Below are positions 42,699-51,224 of a stretch of 64,000 bases of DNA, piece by piece (within the stretch, counting starts at the first letter, position 1; each line of letters begins with the position of its first letter). Source of the stretch: Curtobacterium sp. ISL-83 (GTDB lineage: Bacteria > Actinomycetota > Actinomycetes > Actinomycetales > Microbacteriaceae); contig NZ_JAGGPH010000009.1 in assembly GCF_018613895.1 (NCBI RefSeq), positions 248,001-312,000 on the forward strand, given 5' to 3'. Below the pieces are notes generated by a model. The model saw only the letters and a program-made list of their open reading frames with translations, was not told where the DNA came from and did no database searches. The position numbers and the translations under genes are program-made.

Positions 42699-42711
42699 GA
42701 CTGCCGACCGG

Positions 42712-42933
42712 TCAGGCGGACTTGTTCTGGTCCTCTTGGGTCTCGAGCTCATCCCCGTCATCGAAGGGTTCCGGGCCGTACTGGTCCGCCCATCGATCGA
42801 TCAGGGAGTCTTCGTCGGAGTGCGCTCCGGCGGAGAGTTCGCGTTCGAGCGCACCGTAGTTGGTCTGAGGGCTGAAGTACTTCAGCTCCCGGGCGACCTT
42901 GGTGTGCTTTGCCTTCTGACGGCCGCGCCCCAT
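42712..42933 (-). CDS. DUF3073 family protein
   Basis: 73 residues beginning MGRGRQKAKHTKVARELKYF, then SPQTNYGALERELSAG, the strongly conserved N-terminus of the actinobacterial DUF3073 family. The C-terminal half is acidic and probably disordered. Function unknown; it is characteristically next to purM, as here. ATG at 42933 with GAGGGGG 6 nt upstream. A basic-then-acidic layout suggests nucleic-acid contact, but that is speculation. Confidence 0.93.
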   Translation of the reverse strand: MGRGRQKAKHTKVARELKYFSPQTNYGALERELSAGAHSDEDSLIDRWADQYGPEPFDDGDELETQEDQNKSA

Positions 42934-43092
42934 GCGTGACCCCCTCGTGATCGGCTCCGGTCCGGTCCTGGCGAGCGAGAATGACACTCGGGGAACCGAA
43001 CGATTCGTGGTTTGAAATCTGCCGGTCACTCTACCATGTACCCCGATCTGGACATGGCCGCAGGCGCTCCGCGCACAGCAGAATCGGATGTG

Positions 43093-44217
43093 ATGAGCGA
43101 CGCTGAACAGCCTCCGACCGAGGAGCACGCCCGGGTGGTCGTGATCGGTGCGGGCCAGGCAGGCCTGTCCGTGGGATACCACCTGCTGCGCGCGGGGCTC
43201 CGGGCCGGGACGGACCTCGTGGTCCTCGACCGCGCGCCGGACACCGGTGGCGCCTGGCAGTTCCGCTGGGAGGCACTCCGCCTCGGCGTGGCGCACCGCG
43301 TGCACGACCTCCCCGGCATGCGCGAGATGGGGCTGCACTTCGAGGACGCCGACCAGTCACGGCCCGCGCGGGACGTGGTGCGTGACTACTACCGGCGGTT
43401 CGAGGACCACTACGGCCTCCAGGTGCGGCGCCCCGTGGCGGTCGTGTCGGTGACGCGCCAGGGCGAGGGCTTGTGCGTGACCACGCGGGCACCGGACGGC
43501 TCGACGAGTCGCATCACCGCCGAGGTCGTCGTGAACGCGTCGGGGACCTGGGGGACACCGTTCCTGCCGTGGTACCCCGGCCGGGACACGTTCCGCGGTC
43601 GCCAACTGGACACGACCGAGTACCGGGACGCGCGGGAGTTCGCCGACCAGGACGTGGTCGTGGTCGGCGGCGGCACGAGCGCGATCGGGTTCCTGCTCGA
43701 ACTCGACGGCGTGGCGCGGTCGACGCGCTGGTTCACCCGACGGCCGGTGACCTGGTCCGAGGGGTCCGCGCTCGACGTCGAATCGGCGGTGTCCGCGGTT
43801 GCCGAACAAGACCGGGCTGCCCGTGCCGGTGAGGTCCTGCCGAGCATCGTGAGCGGGACCGGCGTGCCGGTGTCGGCGCGGATCCGGACGGGCCTCGAGC
43901 ACGGCGTGCTGGCGGCCGCGCCGATGTTCGCCCGCCTCGACGAGACGGGCGTGGTGACCGCGGAAGGGGAGCACGTCCACGCCGACGCGATCATCTGGGC
44001 GACCGGGTTCCGCGCGGACCTCCGGCACCTCGCGCCCCTCCACCTGCGCACCGGGTCAGGCGGGGTGGCCGTCGTCGGCGGACGTGCGGTCGACGAGCCG
44101 CGGTTGTTCCTGGCGGGGTACGGCCCGCAGGCGTCCACCATCGGCGCGAACCGGGCGGGACGGCTGATCGCCCGACAGGTGGTGGCGGCGCTGGCGGAGA
44201 CCCGGGACTCGCGCTGA
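43093..44217 (+). CDS. FAD/NAD(P)-dependent flavoprotein monooxygenase-like oxidoreductase
   Basis: 374 residues. FAD-binding VVVIGAGQAGLSVGYHLL at residues about 15-32, then DTGGAWQFRW, and a second dinucleotide fold VVVVGGGTSAIGFLLEL near residue 195, as in flavin-containing monooxygenases and YrpB/CzcO-like enzymes; IIWATGFRADL near 300 is the ATG motif. Substrate unknown. Start at ATG 43093 (CAGAAT 8 nt before it); ATG codons at 43036 and 43054 would lengthen it. Followed at once by a perfect terminator. Confidence 0.88.
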   Translation: MSDAEQPPTEEHARVVVIGAGQAGLSVGYHLLRAGLRAGTDLVVLDRAPDTGGAWQFRWEALRLGVAHRVHDLPGMREMGLHFEDADQSRPARDVVRDYYRRFEDHYGLQVRRPVAVVSVTRQGEGLCVTTRAPDGSTSRITAEVVVNASGTWGTPFLPWYPGRDTFRGRQLDTTEYRDAREFADQDVVVVGGGTSAIGFLLELDGVARSTRWFTRRPVTWSEGSALDVESAVSAVAEQDRAARAGEVLPSIVSGTGVPVSARIRTGLEHGVLAAAPMFARLDETGVVTAEGEHVHADAIIWATGFRADLRHLAPLHLRTGSGGVAVVGGRAVDEPRLFLAGYGPQASTIGANRAGRLIARQVVAALAETRDSR

Positions 44218-44255
44218 GCGACCGTTCTCGGCGCGGACGGGCCGAGAACGGTCGC
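44218..44255 (+). terminator. Hairpin terminator adjoining the flavoprotein stop
   Basis: GCGACCGTTCTCGGC (44218-44232), 8-nt loop, then its exact complement (44241-44255). It begins the base after the stop codon and has no U-tract. Confidence 0.85.
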
Positions 44256-44271
44256 GCCACCGAGTCTCGCC

Positions 44272-44334
44272 GCCGGACCCGCCGGACCCGCCGGACCCGC
44301 CGGCCCCGCCGGACGCGCCAGACCCGACAGCCCC
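44272..44334. repeat. 9-bp tandem repeat (GCCGGACCC)7, degenerate
   Basis: Three perfect GCCGGACCC units at 44272-44298 followed by four variants to 44334, in the spacer between two convergent genes. Confidence 0.8.
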
Positions 44335-44360
44335 GCCGCGGGCCGCGCGGGCCGGCAGGC

Positions 44361-44684
44361 TCAGGAGGCGCCGCGGCCGGTCTGCTGCTGGAGACGGTCG
44401 ATGTGCTCAGAGGCCTCGGCCTTGGTGAGGTCGGCGGAGATCTCCTCGCCGGCCTCCCGCGCGAGCGTGTCGAGGTAGCTGCGCTGCGGCCCGGTCATCG
44501 GCTCGTCGCCGGTGACCCACTGCTCCGGGTCCTTGCTGGCCGTCGTCGACGGGTCGGGACGCGGGCCGCCCAGCGTCTCGCCGCTGTGGTCCTGGTTCGT
44601 CTGGTCCTGATTGCCGGAGTCCTGGGTGTCGGAGTCCGGGCTCGGTGCGGACTGGGTCTGGTCGTCGGGGTTCACGTCGCTCAT
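44361..44684 (-). CDS. DUF3072 domain protein
   Basis: 107 residues. The N-terminal half is Asp/Gln/Ser-rich and likely disordered; the C-terminal half has KDPEQWVTGDEPMTGPQRSY and DLTKAEASEHIDRLQ, the conserved DUF3072 motif of actinobacteria. Function unknown. ATG at 44684 is 7 nt after TACCGT on this strand with no Shine-Dalgarno, so leaderless. Longer in-frame upstream sequence is Arg/Pro shadow of a repeat. Confidence 0.85.
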   Translation of the reverse strand: MSDVNPDDQTQSAPSPDSDTQDSGNQDQTNQDHSGETLGGPRPDPSTTASKDPEQWVTGDEPMTGPQRSYLDTLAREAGEEISADLTKAEASEHIDRLQQQTGRGAS

Positions 44685-44730
44685 GTCGGCGACGGTACGC
44701 GGGTCCGCTGACACGACCGCGCGGGAAACG

Positions 44731-44791
44731 GACACGCGCGGGCGGCATCGGACACGCGCGGGCGGCATCGGACACGAGCGCGCGGGCATCG
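44731..44791. repeat. 20-bp tandem repeat upstream of the DUF3072 gene
   Basis: Two perfect copies of GACACGCGCGGGCGGCATCG (44731-44750, 44751-44770) and a third variant to 44791; a fourth partial follows. Confidence 0.85.
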
Positions 44792-44838
44792 GACGCGTCC
44801 GCGCGGGGAGTGGCACACGCCAGCGCGTTCCGCGACGG

Positions 44839-45594
44839 TCAGACCGGCGTCGCCTCGTACCGCACGAGGTCCGGCCCGACCCCGCTCGCCGCGATCGGCA
44901 CCACCGCCTCACCACGCCGGATCCAGATCGTCGCCGCGGGTTCGTCGATGCGCTCGACCCGGTGCAGCTCGCCGTCCAGCAGCACCGCGGCACGCACGAG
45001 CACCCGGCCCGACGGTGCGCGCGGCGGGAGCCCCGGGACGTCGTCGCCGTAGACCGGGTACTCGCCGGGTTCCAGGAACGGGGACACCGGGGTCGTCACG
45101 AGCTCGAGGCCGTCCGCCACCGCGGCGACGGACACGAGGCGCACCGCCTGGTCCTTCGGCAGGGGCAGGTCGACGACCGGCGCATCGGCGGGGCCGGCCA
45201 GTGCGCGGAACGCGGGGCGACCGTCGGGGGCGAGCACGGCCTCCCGTCCGTCGATCCGGACGCGACCGCGCCCGCGCGAGTCGGCGTAGAGGCCGGGTTC
45301 GATGCCGGACTGACGCGCCTCGAGCCGGGTCACGACGACGCGGTCCGGGCGGTACCAGTCCCGGAGCGTCGCGGGGTCGACCCACCCGATGCTCGGGACC
45401 CCGCGGGAGAGGGCTGCTGATTCGTCGGCGGCACGCTCGTCCAGGGCGCCGAGCGGGTGTTCGCCGCGGACGGGGACGAGTCCGGCGTACGGACCGGAGG
45501 CGGTGGGTTCGTGGTCGAGGACCTCGACGCGCTTCGACACCTTGCCGCCGTGGCCGTCGAACGTCGCGTAGGTGCGCAGGTCGGAGTGCGTCAT
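44839..45594 (-). CDS. Conserved hypothetical protein
   Basis: 251 residues, cytoplasmic, no recognised domain. It opens MTHSDLRTYATFDGHGGKVS, and contains VPSIGWVDPATLRDWYRPDR, LPLPKDQAVRLVSVAAVADG and EPAATIWIRRGEAVVPIAAS. The predicted fold looks beta-rich. ATG at 45594, 8 nt after TAGCAT. It lies downstream of the APC permease on the same strand with a short gap but with its own probable promoter. I do not assign a role. Confidence 0.75.
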   Translation of the reverse strand: MTHSDLRTYATFDGHGGKVSKRVEVLDHEPTASGPYAGLVPVRGEHPLGALDERAADESAALSRGVPSIGWVDPATLRDWYRPDRVVVTRLEARQSGIEPGLYADSRGRGRVRIDGREAVLAPDGRPAFRALAGPADAPVVDLPLPKDQAVRLVSVAAVADGLELVTTPVSPFLEPGEYPVYGDDVPGLPPRAPSGRVLVRAAVLLDGELHRVERIDEPAATIWIRRGEAVVPIAASGVGPDLVRYEATPV

Positions 45595-45622
45595 GGCCTC
45601 AGATGCTACGTCCGGCGTGCCG

Positions 45623-47836
45623 TCAGTCGTGTGAGGTCGGCGTGTGGACGGTCGGCGGCGACGCGACGAGCGTGGCCACCTCGCCGGTGCAGTGCGCGGG
45701 GTCCACACCCTCGGCGGGTCCGGCGGGACGGGTCGCGCGGCGCGGCTGCAGGCTGTTCCGTCGCGCCGAGCGGACCAGGCGGTCTTCTTCCTGCTCAGCG
45801 GACAGCGCCGCGGGCTGTCCGGCACGCCGCAGGGGCGGACGGACCGGCTCGCCACGGCGCTCCTGGCCGGGCAGCGGGCGGGACCGGCGCCCGTAGAGCA
45901 GCTCGGAGGAGTCGAGCAGCCACGGCACCAGGGCGACGGTGACACCGTGCACGAGCAGCAGCTTCTTGCGGATCCGACGGCCGCGGTGGTTGTGCAGCAG
46001 GCTCTCCCACCAGTGTCCGACGATGAAGATCGGCGTGTAGACCGTGACGACCTCGGAGCCGTGCTGCTGGCGGTGCGCCTTGATGTACTTGATGAGCGGC
46101 ATCGAGATGTCGCGGTACGGGCTCGGGATCATGGTCAGCGGGACCTCGATCCCGTGCTCGGCCCACTGCTCGCGCAGGTGTTCGGCGTCGGCGTCGTCGA
46201 TGGCCACGTGGATGGCCTCGAGTCCGGCGTGCTCGGCGGCGATCGCGTAGTCCAACGCCTTGAGCACGGGCTTCTGCAGGCGGTTCACGAGGACGATCGC
46301 GTGGTCACCGGTCGCACCGAACTGCGTCTCGGCGTCGGCCGCGATCTCGTGCGAGACGTCGCGGTAGTAGCGGTTCACGCCGAGCATGAGCACGAACAGG
46401 ATCGGCATGATCACGAAGACCAGCCACGCGCCGTGGGTGAACTTCGTGATCGTGACGATGACGAGCACGACGAAGGTGAAGGTCGCGCCGATGGAGTTGA
46501 TGGTCAGCGACCGGTAGACCTGCCCGCGGTTCACCGGCTCGGCGGCCCGTCCCGCGCGGTCGTCGCGCAGCAGCCGGGTCCAGTGGCGGACCATGCCGCT
46601 CTGGCCGAGCGTGAACGAGACGAAGACACCGATGATGTAGAGCTGGATCAGGCTCGTGACGTTCGCGCGGTAGACGATCAGGAGCACGACCGCGACGAGC
46701 CCGAGGACGATGACGCCGTTCGAGTAGATGAGCCGGTCGCCGCGCGTGGACAGGGCCTTGGGTGCGTAGGAGTCACGGGCGAGGATCGAGCCGAGCAGCG
46801 GGAAGCCGTTGAACGCCGTGTTGGCGGCCAGCAGGAGGACCGCGGCCGTCGTCGCCTGGATCACGAAGAACAGCACGGTGTTGTTCCCGAACGTCGCCGC
46901 CGCGATCTGCGCGATGAGGGACCGCTGCGGGGTCGCCTGGCAGTTCGCGAAGCCCTGCAGGTCGCAGGCGCTCTCCGCGTAGTGCACGCGGGAGACCAGC
47001 GCGAGCGTGATGAGCCCGATGAACAGGACGATGGCGATGCCGCCCATGAACACGAGCGTCATCTGCGCGTTCTTGATCTTCGGGCGGCGGAAGGCCTGCA
47101 CGCCGTTCGCGATCGCCTCGACGCCGGTCAGCGCGGAACAGCCGGACGCGAACGCGCGGAGGAGCAACAGGATGAACGCGGCCTGCGTCGTGTGCTCGAC
47201 GTTCTGCACCGTGTACGCGGCGGACTCGGCGACGGGAGCGTGTCCGGACGCCACACGGACCAGCCCGGTGACGACCATCACGAACACGCTCGCGACGAAC
47301 AGGTAGGTGGGGATCGCGAAGGCCTTGCTCGATTCGCGGACACCGCGCAGGTTCACCGCCGCGAGCAGCACGACGAACACGATCGCGAGCTCGACGCGCA
47401 TGTCGTTGAGGAACGGCAGGGCCGAGATGATGTTGTCGACGCCGGAGGCCACCGACACGGCGACCGTCATGACGTAGTCGACGAGCAGGGCGCTCGCCAC
47501 GACGAGTCCGGCCTTCTCGCCGAGGTTCCGGTGCGCGACCTCGTAGTCGCCGCCGCCGGACGGGTACGCCTTGATGAGCTGTCGGTAGGACGCGACGACC
47601 ACGACGAGCAGCAGGACGACCATCGCGGCGACCCACGGCGCGAACGTCAGGAACGACATCCCGCCGAGCAGCAGGATCATGAGGAGCTCCTGCGGCGCGT
47701 ACGCCACGGAGGACAGCGGGTCACTCGCGAAGATCGGCAGGGCCAGGTGCTTCGGGAGGAGCTGTCCTTCGAGCTTCTCGGAGGGGAGGGGATCCCCGAT
47801 CAGTCGTGCTTTCAACGACCGGATCTCGTTCGTCAC
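45623..47836 (-). CDS. APC-family permease, KimA-like (putative potassium/amino-acid importer)
   Basis: 737 residues. About 12 transmembrane segments, with SDPLSSVAYAPQELLMILLL in TM1, YPSGGGDYEVAHRNLGEKAG and FASGCSALTGVEAIANGVQA, all close to the KUP/KimA branch of the APC superfamily. The C-terminal cytoplasmic part from about residue 510 (DHAIVLVNRLQKPVLKALDY) resembles the regulatory domain of KimA potassium importers that bind c-di-AMP. Substrate is inferred. GTG at 47836 is 8 nt after TAGGTT (leaderless); a TTG at 47845 is the alternative. Confidence 0.85.
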   Translation of the reverse strand: MTNEIRSLKARLIGDPLPSEKLEGQLLPKHLALPIFASDPLSSVAYAPQELLMILLLGGMSFLTFAPWVAAMVVLLLVVVVASYRQLIKAYPSGGGDYEVAHRNLGEKAGLVVASALLVDYVMTVAVSVASGVDNIISALPFLNDMRVELAIVFVVLLAAVNLRGVRESSKAFAIPTYLFVASVFVMVVTGLVRVASGHAPVAESAAYTVQNVEHTTQAAFILLLLRAFASGCSALTGVEAIANGVQAFRRPKIKNAQMTLVFMGGIAIVLFIGLITLALVSRVHYAESACDLQGFANCQATPQRSLIAQIAAATFGNNTVLFFVIQATTAAVLLLAANTAFNGFPLLGSILARDSYAPKALSTRGDRLIYSNGVIVLGLVAVVLLIVYRANVTSLIQLYIIGVFVSFTLGQSGMVRHWTRLLRDDRAGRAAEPVNRGQVYRSLTINSIGATFTFVVLVIVTITKFTHGAWLVFVIMPILFVLMLGVNRYYRDVSHEIAADAETQFGATGDHAIVLVNRLQKPVLKALDYAIAAEHAGLEAIHVAIDDADAEHLREQWAEHGIEVPLTMIPSPYRDISMPLIKYIKAHRQQHGSEVVTVYTPIFIVGHWWESLLHNHRGRRIRKKLLLVHGVTVALVPWLLDSSELLYGRRSRPLPGQERRGEPVRPPLRRAGQPAALSAEQEEDRLVRSARRNSLQPRRATRPAGPAEGVDPAHCTGEVATLVASPPTVHTPTSHD

Positions 47837-47937
47837 GAGCGGCAAACCTACTCACATCCGGCCGCGAGTCAACACGGGGAGCGGCCACGGTATTCCGAGT
47901 TCGTCGAACCTCCGGTTCTGCACCCCGGTGTGGACCC

Positions 47938-47968
47938 TTGTGGTTGACGCCGCGTCAACGTCTACCGT
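47938..47968 (+). promoter_or_regulatory. MerR-type promoter with 19-bp spacer and central dyad
   Basis: -35 TTGTGG (47938-47943), 19-bp spacer, -10 TACCGT (47963-47968). The spacer holds the perfect dyad GTTGACGC-C-GCGTCAAC (47943-47959), the architecture that MerR proteins act on. The ATG follows by 7 nt, so transcription and translation probably start together. Confidence 0.8.
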
Positions 47969-47975
47969 CGTCAGC

Positions 47976-48764
47976 ATGAGGGAACCGACAGACGGCAGCG
48001 GCACGGCTGCGAAAGCGCCCCACGGCATCGCCGAGGTCGCGCGATCCGCCGGTGTGTCCAGCAGGACGCTCCGGCACTACGACGCCATCGGGTTGCTGCC
48101 CGCGACCGCGGTGGGCGACGGCGGGCTCCGCCGTTATGACGACCGCGCACTCGTGCGGTTGCAGCGGATCCTGCTCCTGCGCGGCCTGGGGCTGGGTCTG
48201 TCGGAGATCCGACGCGTGCTCGACGGCGAGCAGGACGACGTCACGGCCCTCACCGCGCACGTGGCGTTGCTCGAACGAGAACGGGACCGCGTGGCCCGTC
48301 AACTCGCCGCCGTGCGCACGACCATCAGCAGGATCGAGAGAGGAGAGGACATGAACGCCACGGACACGTTCGACGGGTTCGACCAGACGCGGTACAAGCA
48401 GGAGGTCGAGGAGCGCTGGGGCGCGGAGGCCTGGCAGCAGGGCGCCGACTGGTGGGGCGCGAAGGACCCCGCCGCCAAGGAGGCGTTCCAAGCCGAGCAG
48501 CGCGCGATCGCCGTGGACGCTGCCGCGCTCGCCGCCTCGGGTGCCGGCGCCGATTCGGACCGGGGGCGGGCGCTCGCACGGCGGCAGTTCGCGTGGCTCG
48601 CCGAGGCGACGCCCGCCGCCGAGCTCACCGCGGAGCGGTTCCGGACGCTCGCCGAGATGTACGTGCACGACGAGCGGTTCAGCCACGCCTACGAGTGGGC
48701 CGGTGTCGGAGCGGCTCGTGCCCTGCGCGACGCCATGGTCGCGCTGGCGGACGACGGGTTGTGA
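47976..48764 (+). CDS. MerR family regulator with TipA-like antibiotic-binding domain
   Basis: 262 residues. N-terminal MerR winged helix: GIAEVARSAGVSSRTLRHYD, AIGLLPATAVGDGGLRRYDD, followed by a coiled-coil dimerization helix. The C-terminal TipAS domain starts near residue 130 (FDGFDQTRYKQEVEERWG) and contains FRTLAEMYVHDERFSHAYEW. TipA proteins trap thiopeptide-like ligands. Preceded by its own MerR-type promoter; an internal ATG at about residue 126 could give a short TipAS form, as in TipAL/TipAS systems. Confidence 0.93.
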   Translation: MREPTDGSGTAAKAPHGIAEVARSAGVSSRTLRHYDAIGLLPATAVGDGGLRRYDDRALVRLQRILLLRGLGLGLSEIRRVLDGEQDDVTALTAHVALLERERDRVARQLAAVRTTISRIERGEDMNATDTFDGFDQTRYKQEVEERWGAEAWQQGADWWGAKDPAAKEAFQAEQRAIAVDAAALAASGAGADSDRGRALARRQFAWLAEATPAAELTAERFRTLAEMYVHDERFSHAYEWAGVGAARALRDAMVALADDGL

Positions 48765-48770
48765 CCGGTT

Positions 48771-48811
48771 GCGGTGCTGTGCCCGGAACCAGGTTCCGGG
48801 CACAGCACCGC
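48771..48811. terminator. Perfect 20-bp-stem palindromic terminator after the TipA gene
   Basis: GCGGTGCTGTGCCCGGAACC, one A, then its exact complement. A degraded second copy (GGAACC-T-GGTTCC) follows at 48820-48850. Convergent with padR, so likely bidirectional. Confidence 0.9.
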
Positions 48812-48943
48812 GGCGTTGCGCGGTGCCCTGTCCGGAACCTGGTTCCGTCCGGGAGGCGTACCACGGGACGGACCGCGGACCGCGCACCGCGGGACGCGCC
48901 GACCGGGAGGCCCTGGTCCGGACCGCCCCGCCGGCGCGCGCCG

Positions 48944-49516
48944 TCAGAGCGACCGGCGCAGGGCCTCCAGGCCGTCGCGCAGGCGCGTCACCGTTTCGCC
49001 GGTGAGCGTGCCGCGCGTCGCGCGACGCCGTAGGTCGGCGCGCACCTGCTGACGGAACGACGCGAGCGCCATCTCGACGTCGCGGAGCGCCCGAGCGCTC
49101 TCGGAGGGCACCGACACCGGCGGCTCGGACTGCGACTGCTGCGCGCTGGCCGCGAGGTCGGCGCGGAGGGACCGCATGGCCTCGCCGACCGAGGCCCGCA
49201 CACCATCGGCGAGGGACTTGACCGAGTCGGTCACGCCCTCCTCGATGGATGCGACCTCGTCCGCGCGGGCGGCGAGCTCGGTGCGGCCGGCATCGGTGAT
49301 CGCGTAGACGGTCTTGCGGCCGTCGGCGGTCTTCGTGACGAGGCCCTCGTCCTCGAGCTTCGCCAGGCGCGGGTAGACCGTGCCGGCGCTCGGGACGTAC
49401 GTGCCGCCGAAGCGGTCGCCGAGTGCCTGGATGACCTCGTACCCGTGCATGGGGTGGTCGGCGAGCAGGACGAGCAGGTACAGCCGCAGGTGGCCGTGGG
49501 CGAAGACGGGACTCAT
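48944..49516 (-). CDS. PadR family transcriptional regulator paired with DUF4097 protein
   Basis: 190 residues. Winged helix with LRLYLLVLLADHPMHGYEVI, GTVYPRLAKLEDEGLVTKTA and TVYAITDAGRTELAARADEV. The C-terminal part is long, helical and charged (SVKSLADGVRASVGEAMRSL). It is translated just after the DUF4097 gene, overlapping by 4 nt, and probably represses this pair from a dyad-rich promoter at 50417-50461. ATG with GGGACTC region upstream; start fixed by the overlap. Confidence 0.92.
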   Translation of the reverse strand: MSPVFAHGHLRLYLLVLLADHPMHGYEVIQALGDRFGGTYVPSAGTVYPRLAKLEDEGLVTKTADGRKTVYAITDAGRTELAARADEVASIEEGVTDSVKSLADGVRASVGEAMRSLRADLAASAQQSQSEPPVSVPSESARALRDVEMALASFRQQVRADLRRRATRGTLTGETVTRLRDGLEALRRSL

Positions 49517-50403
49517 TCGGGCACCTCGCTGTCGTGGATCGGCGTGGTCGGGGCGTCGCCAGCCGGGGCGTCGGCAGTCGGGGTGTCCGCCCAGGACTCG
49601 GGGGCGGCCGGCGGGGCGTGCAGGACCGCGATGTCACCGGACACCGAGTTCACCCGCAGGTCGAGCCAGGCGCCCGAGAGCTCCCCGCCCTGCTTGACGT
49701 ACGATCCGCGGACGCCGCGGATCTCGCTGTCGTCGAACTGCAGCTTGCCCGAGGCCGTGCTCACGGTGCAGCGGTAGGGCACGCCGTCCTCGAGCCGGAC
49801 GCTCACCGAACCGGACACCGTGTTCACGCGGGCCGAGTCCGGGGTGCCGTGCAGGTCGAGCACGACGTCCGCCGAGACCCCGTCGGCCGAGAACCGTGGG
49901 ACGGTGCCGGTCGCGACGACGTCGCCGGAGACGGTGTGCACCGTGAGGGCGCCCTGCAGCTCGCGGATGGTGGTGGTGCCCGAGACCGCGTTGACGGTCA
50001 GGTCGCCGGTCACGTCGTCGACGACCAGGTCGCCCGAGACGGTGTTCAGCGTGGCACCGCGGTCGGTACCGGACAGCAGCGCGCCGGCCGAGACCACGCC
50101 GACGGTGATGCCGGCATCGCGGGGGACCAGGACGCTCACGTCGGCGTGCGCGCGGCCGCGGAACGACTTCAGGAAGCCGATCGGGTCGTCCCAGCGGATC
50201 TGTGGGTGGTCGATCGTCAGGGTGTCGCCGTCCAGCTCGATCTTGAGCGGCTTGCCCGACACGCTGTGCACCTCGACCCGTGCAGTCGGTTCGTCGTGGG
50301 CGACGACGTCGACCTGACCACCGGCGAGTCCCACGCGGAGCATGCGGACGATCCCGGTGTCGATGACCTTCGGCTCCTCGACGAGCCATTTCTCCTGCGC
50401 CAT
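49513..50403 (-). CDS. DUF4097 beta-strand repeat (putative adhesin-like) protein
   Basis: 296 residues. Repeated NTVSGDLVVDDVTGDL, NAVSGTTTIRELQGAL, HTVSGDVVATG and NTVSGSVSV units form the beta-solenoid typical for DUF4097; an N-terminal ARVEVHSVSGKPLKIELDGD strand begins it. No signal peptide or membrane segment, so despite the adhesin-like name it is cytoplasmic here or secreted by another route. The C-terminus is Ala/Pro/Asp-rich. First gene of the padR pair; ATG with GGGAG 7 nt upstream. Confidence 0.9.
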   Translation of the reverse strand: MAQEKWLVEEPKVIDTGIVRMLRVGLAGGQVDVVAHDEPTARVEVHSVSGKPLKIELDGDTLTIDHPQIRWDDPIGFLKSFRGRAHADVSVLVPRDAGITVGVVSAGALLSGTDRGATLNTVSGDLVVDDVTGDLTVNAVSGTTTIRELQGALTVHTVSGDVVATGTVPRFSADGVSADVVLDLHGTPDSARVNTVSGSVSVRLEDGVPYRCTVSTASGKLQFDDSEIRGVRGSYVKQGGELSGAWLDLRVNSVSGDIAVLHAPPAAPESWADTPTADAPAGDAPTTPIHDSEVPE

Positions 50404-50416
50404 GTTGCGTCTCCCA

Positions 50417-50461
50417 ACTCGCGATGTATCGCGTCTGTTGCGGACACGTTATATCGCGAGT
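50417..50461 (-). promoter_or_regulatory. TCGCGAT-type dyads upstream of the DUF4097-padR operon
   Basis: ACTCGCGAT (50417-50425) pairs with ATCGCGAGT (50453-50461), with a third TATCGCG half between. The dyads flank AT-rich TATAAC on the minus strand and sit just upstream of the ATG. PadR is the obvious candidate binder, by position. Confidence 0.65.
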
Positions 50462-50539
50462 CGACGGCGCGCAAGGGTTCGGCGTGCTTCCCCTGGACTT
50501 CCCGACGGACGCACACCGCGCCTCCAGCCCGGCCGCGGT

Positions 50540-51205
50540 TCAGGCGACCTCCGAGGCGGAGGTGGGCCGTGCCTCCAGGCCGCGCCGGGCGCTCCCGGCC
50601 CGCTCCGGGCTCCAGGGGAACCGGCGGAAGACGGGCATGAGCGGCTGCACCACCGGGCCGATCGCGAACGCCGCGATCACCGTCCCGACGCCGACGTCGC
50701 CGCCGAGGATCCAGCCCACGATGACGACGCTCACCTCGACGACCGTCCGCGCCAGCCAGACGGGCCAACCGAGTCGGTCGTGGAGGCCGACCATCAGTCC
50801 GTCACGGGCGCCCGTGCCGAACCCGGCGCCGATGTAGAAGGCGGTCGCGACCGCGAGGAGCAGCAGACCTGCGACGAACAGGCCGATCCGGGCCCACAGG
50901 CCGTCGGGGGACGGTACGAGCCACAGCACCAGGTCGGCGCTCGGGCCGATCGCCAGCGCGTTCAGCAGCGTCCCGATCCCGGGTCGCTGCCGGAGTGGGA
51001 TCCACAGCAGCAGGATCACCCCGCTCGACACCACGGTGATCAGGCCGAAGGACCACGGGACCACGCGCTCCAGGCCCTCCGTCAGGACCGTCCACGAGCT
51101 CACGCCGACGACTGCGCGGACCTGCAGGGCGGTGCTGGCGCCGTAGAGGAACAGCCCGACGACGAGCTGGACGAACCGGAGGGTGAGGGCGGGACCGCGG
51201 GACAT
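50540..51205 (-). CDS. YczE/YitT-type integral membrane protein
   Basis: 221 residues with five to six transmembrane segments: LRFVQLVVGLFLYGASTALQ, SFGLITVVSSGVILLLWIPL, IGLFVAGLLLLAVATAFYIG and ARTVVEVSVVIVGWILGGDV. GFGTGARDGLMVGLHDRLG between TM4 and TM5 is characteristic for the YczE family, often divergent from and regulated by a MocR-type regulator, as here. Transport substrate is unproven, possibly a vitamin B6-related or other small molecule. ATG at 51205. Confidence 0.88.
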   Translation of the reverse strand: MSRGPALTLRFVQLVVGLFLYGASTALQVRAVVGVSSWTVLTEGLERVVPWSFGLITVVSSGVILLLWIPLRQRPGIGTLLNALAIGPSADLVLWLVPSPDGLWARIGLFVAGLLLLAVATAFYIGAGFGTGARDGLMVGLHDRLGWPVWLARTVVEVSVVIVGWILGGDVGVGTVIAAFAIGPVVQPLMPVFRRFPWSPERAGSARRGLEARPTSASEVA

Positions 51206-51224
51206 GCGTCGATCATGTCGCGGG

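Noticed and set aside
47837..47975. A c-di-AMP (ydaO-type) riboswitch upstream of the KimA-like gene
   Set aside because: The leader space is too short, the transcript appears leaderless, and no ydaO-like stems are seen.
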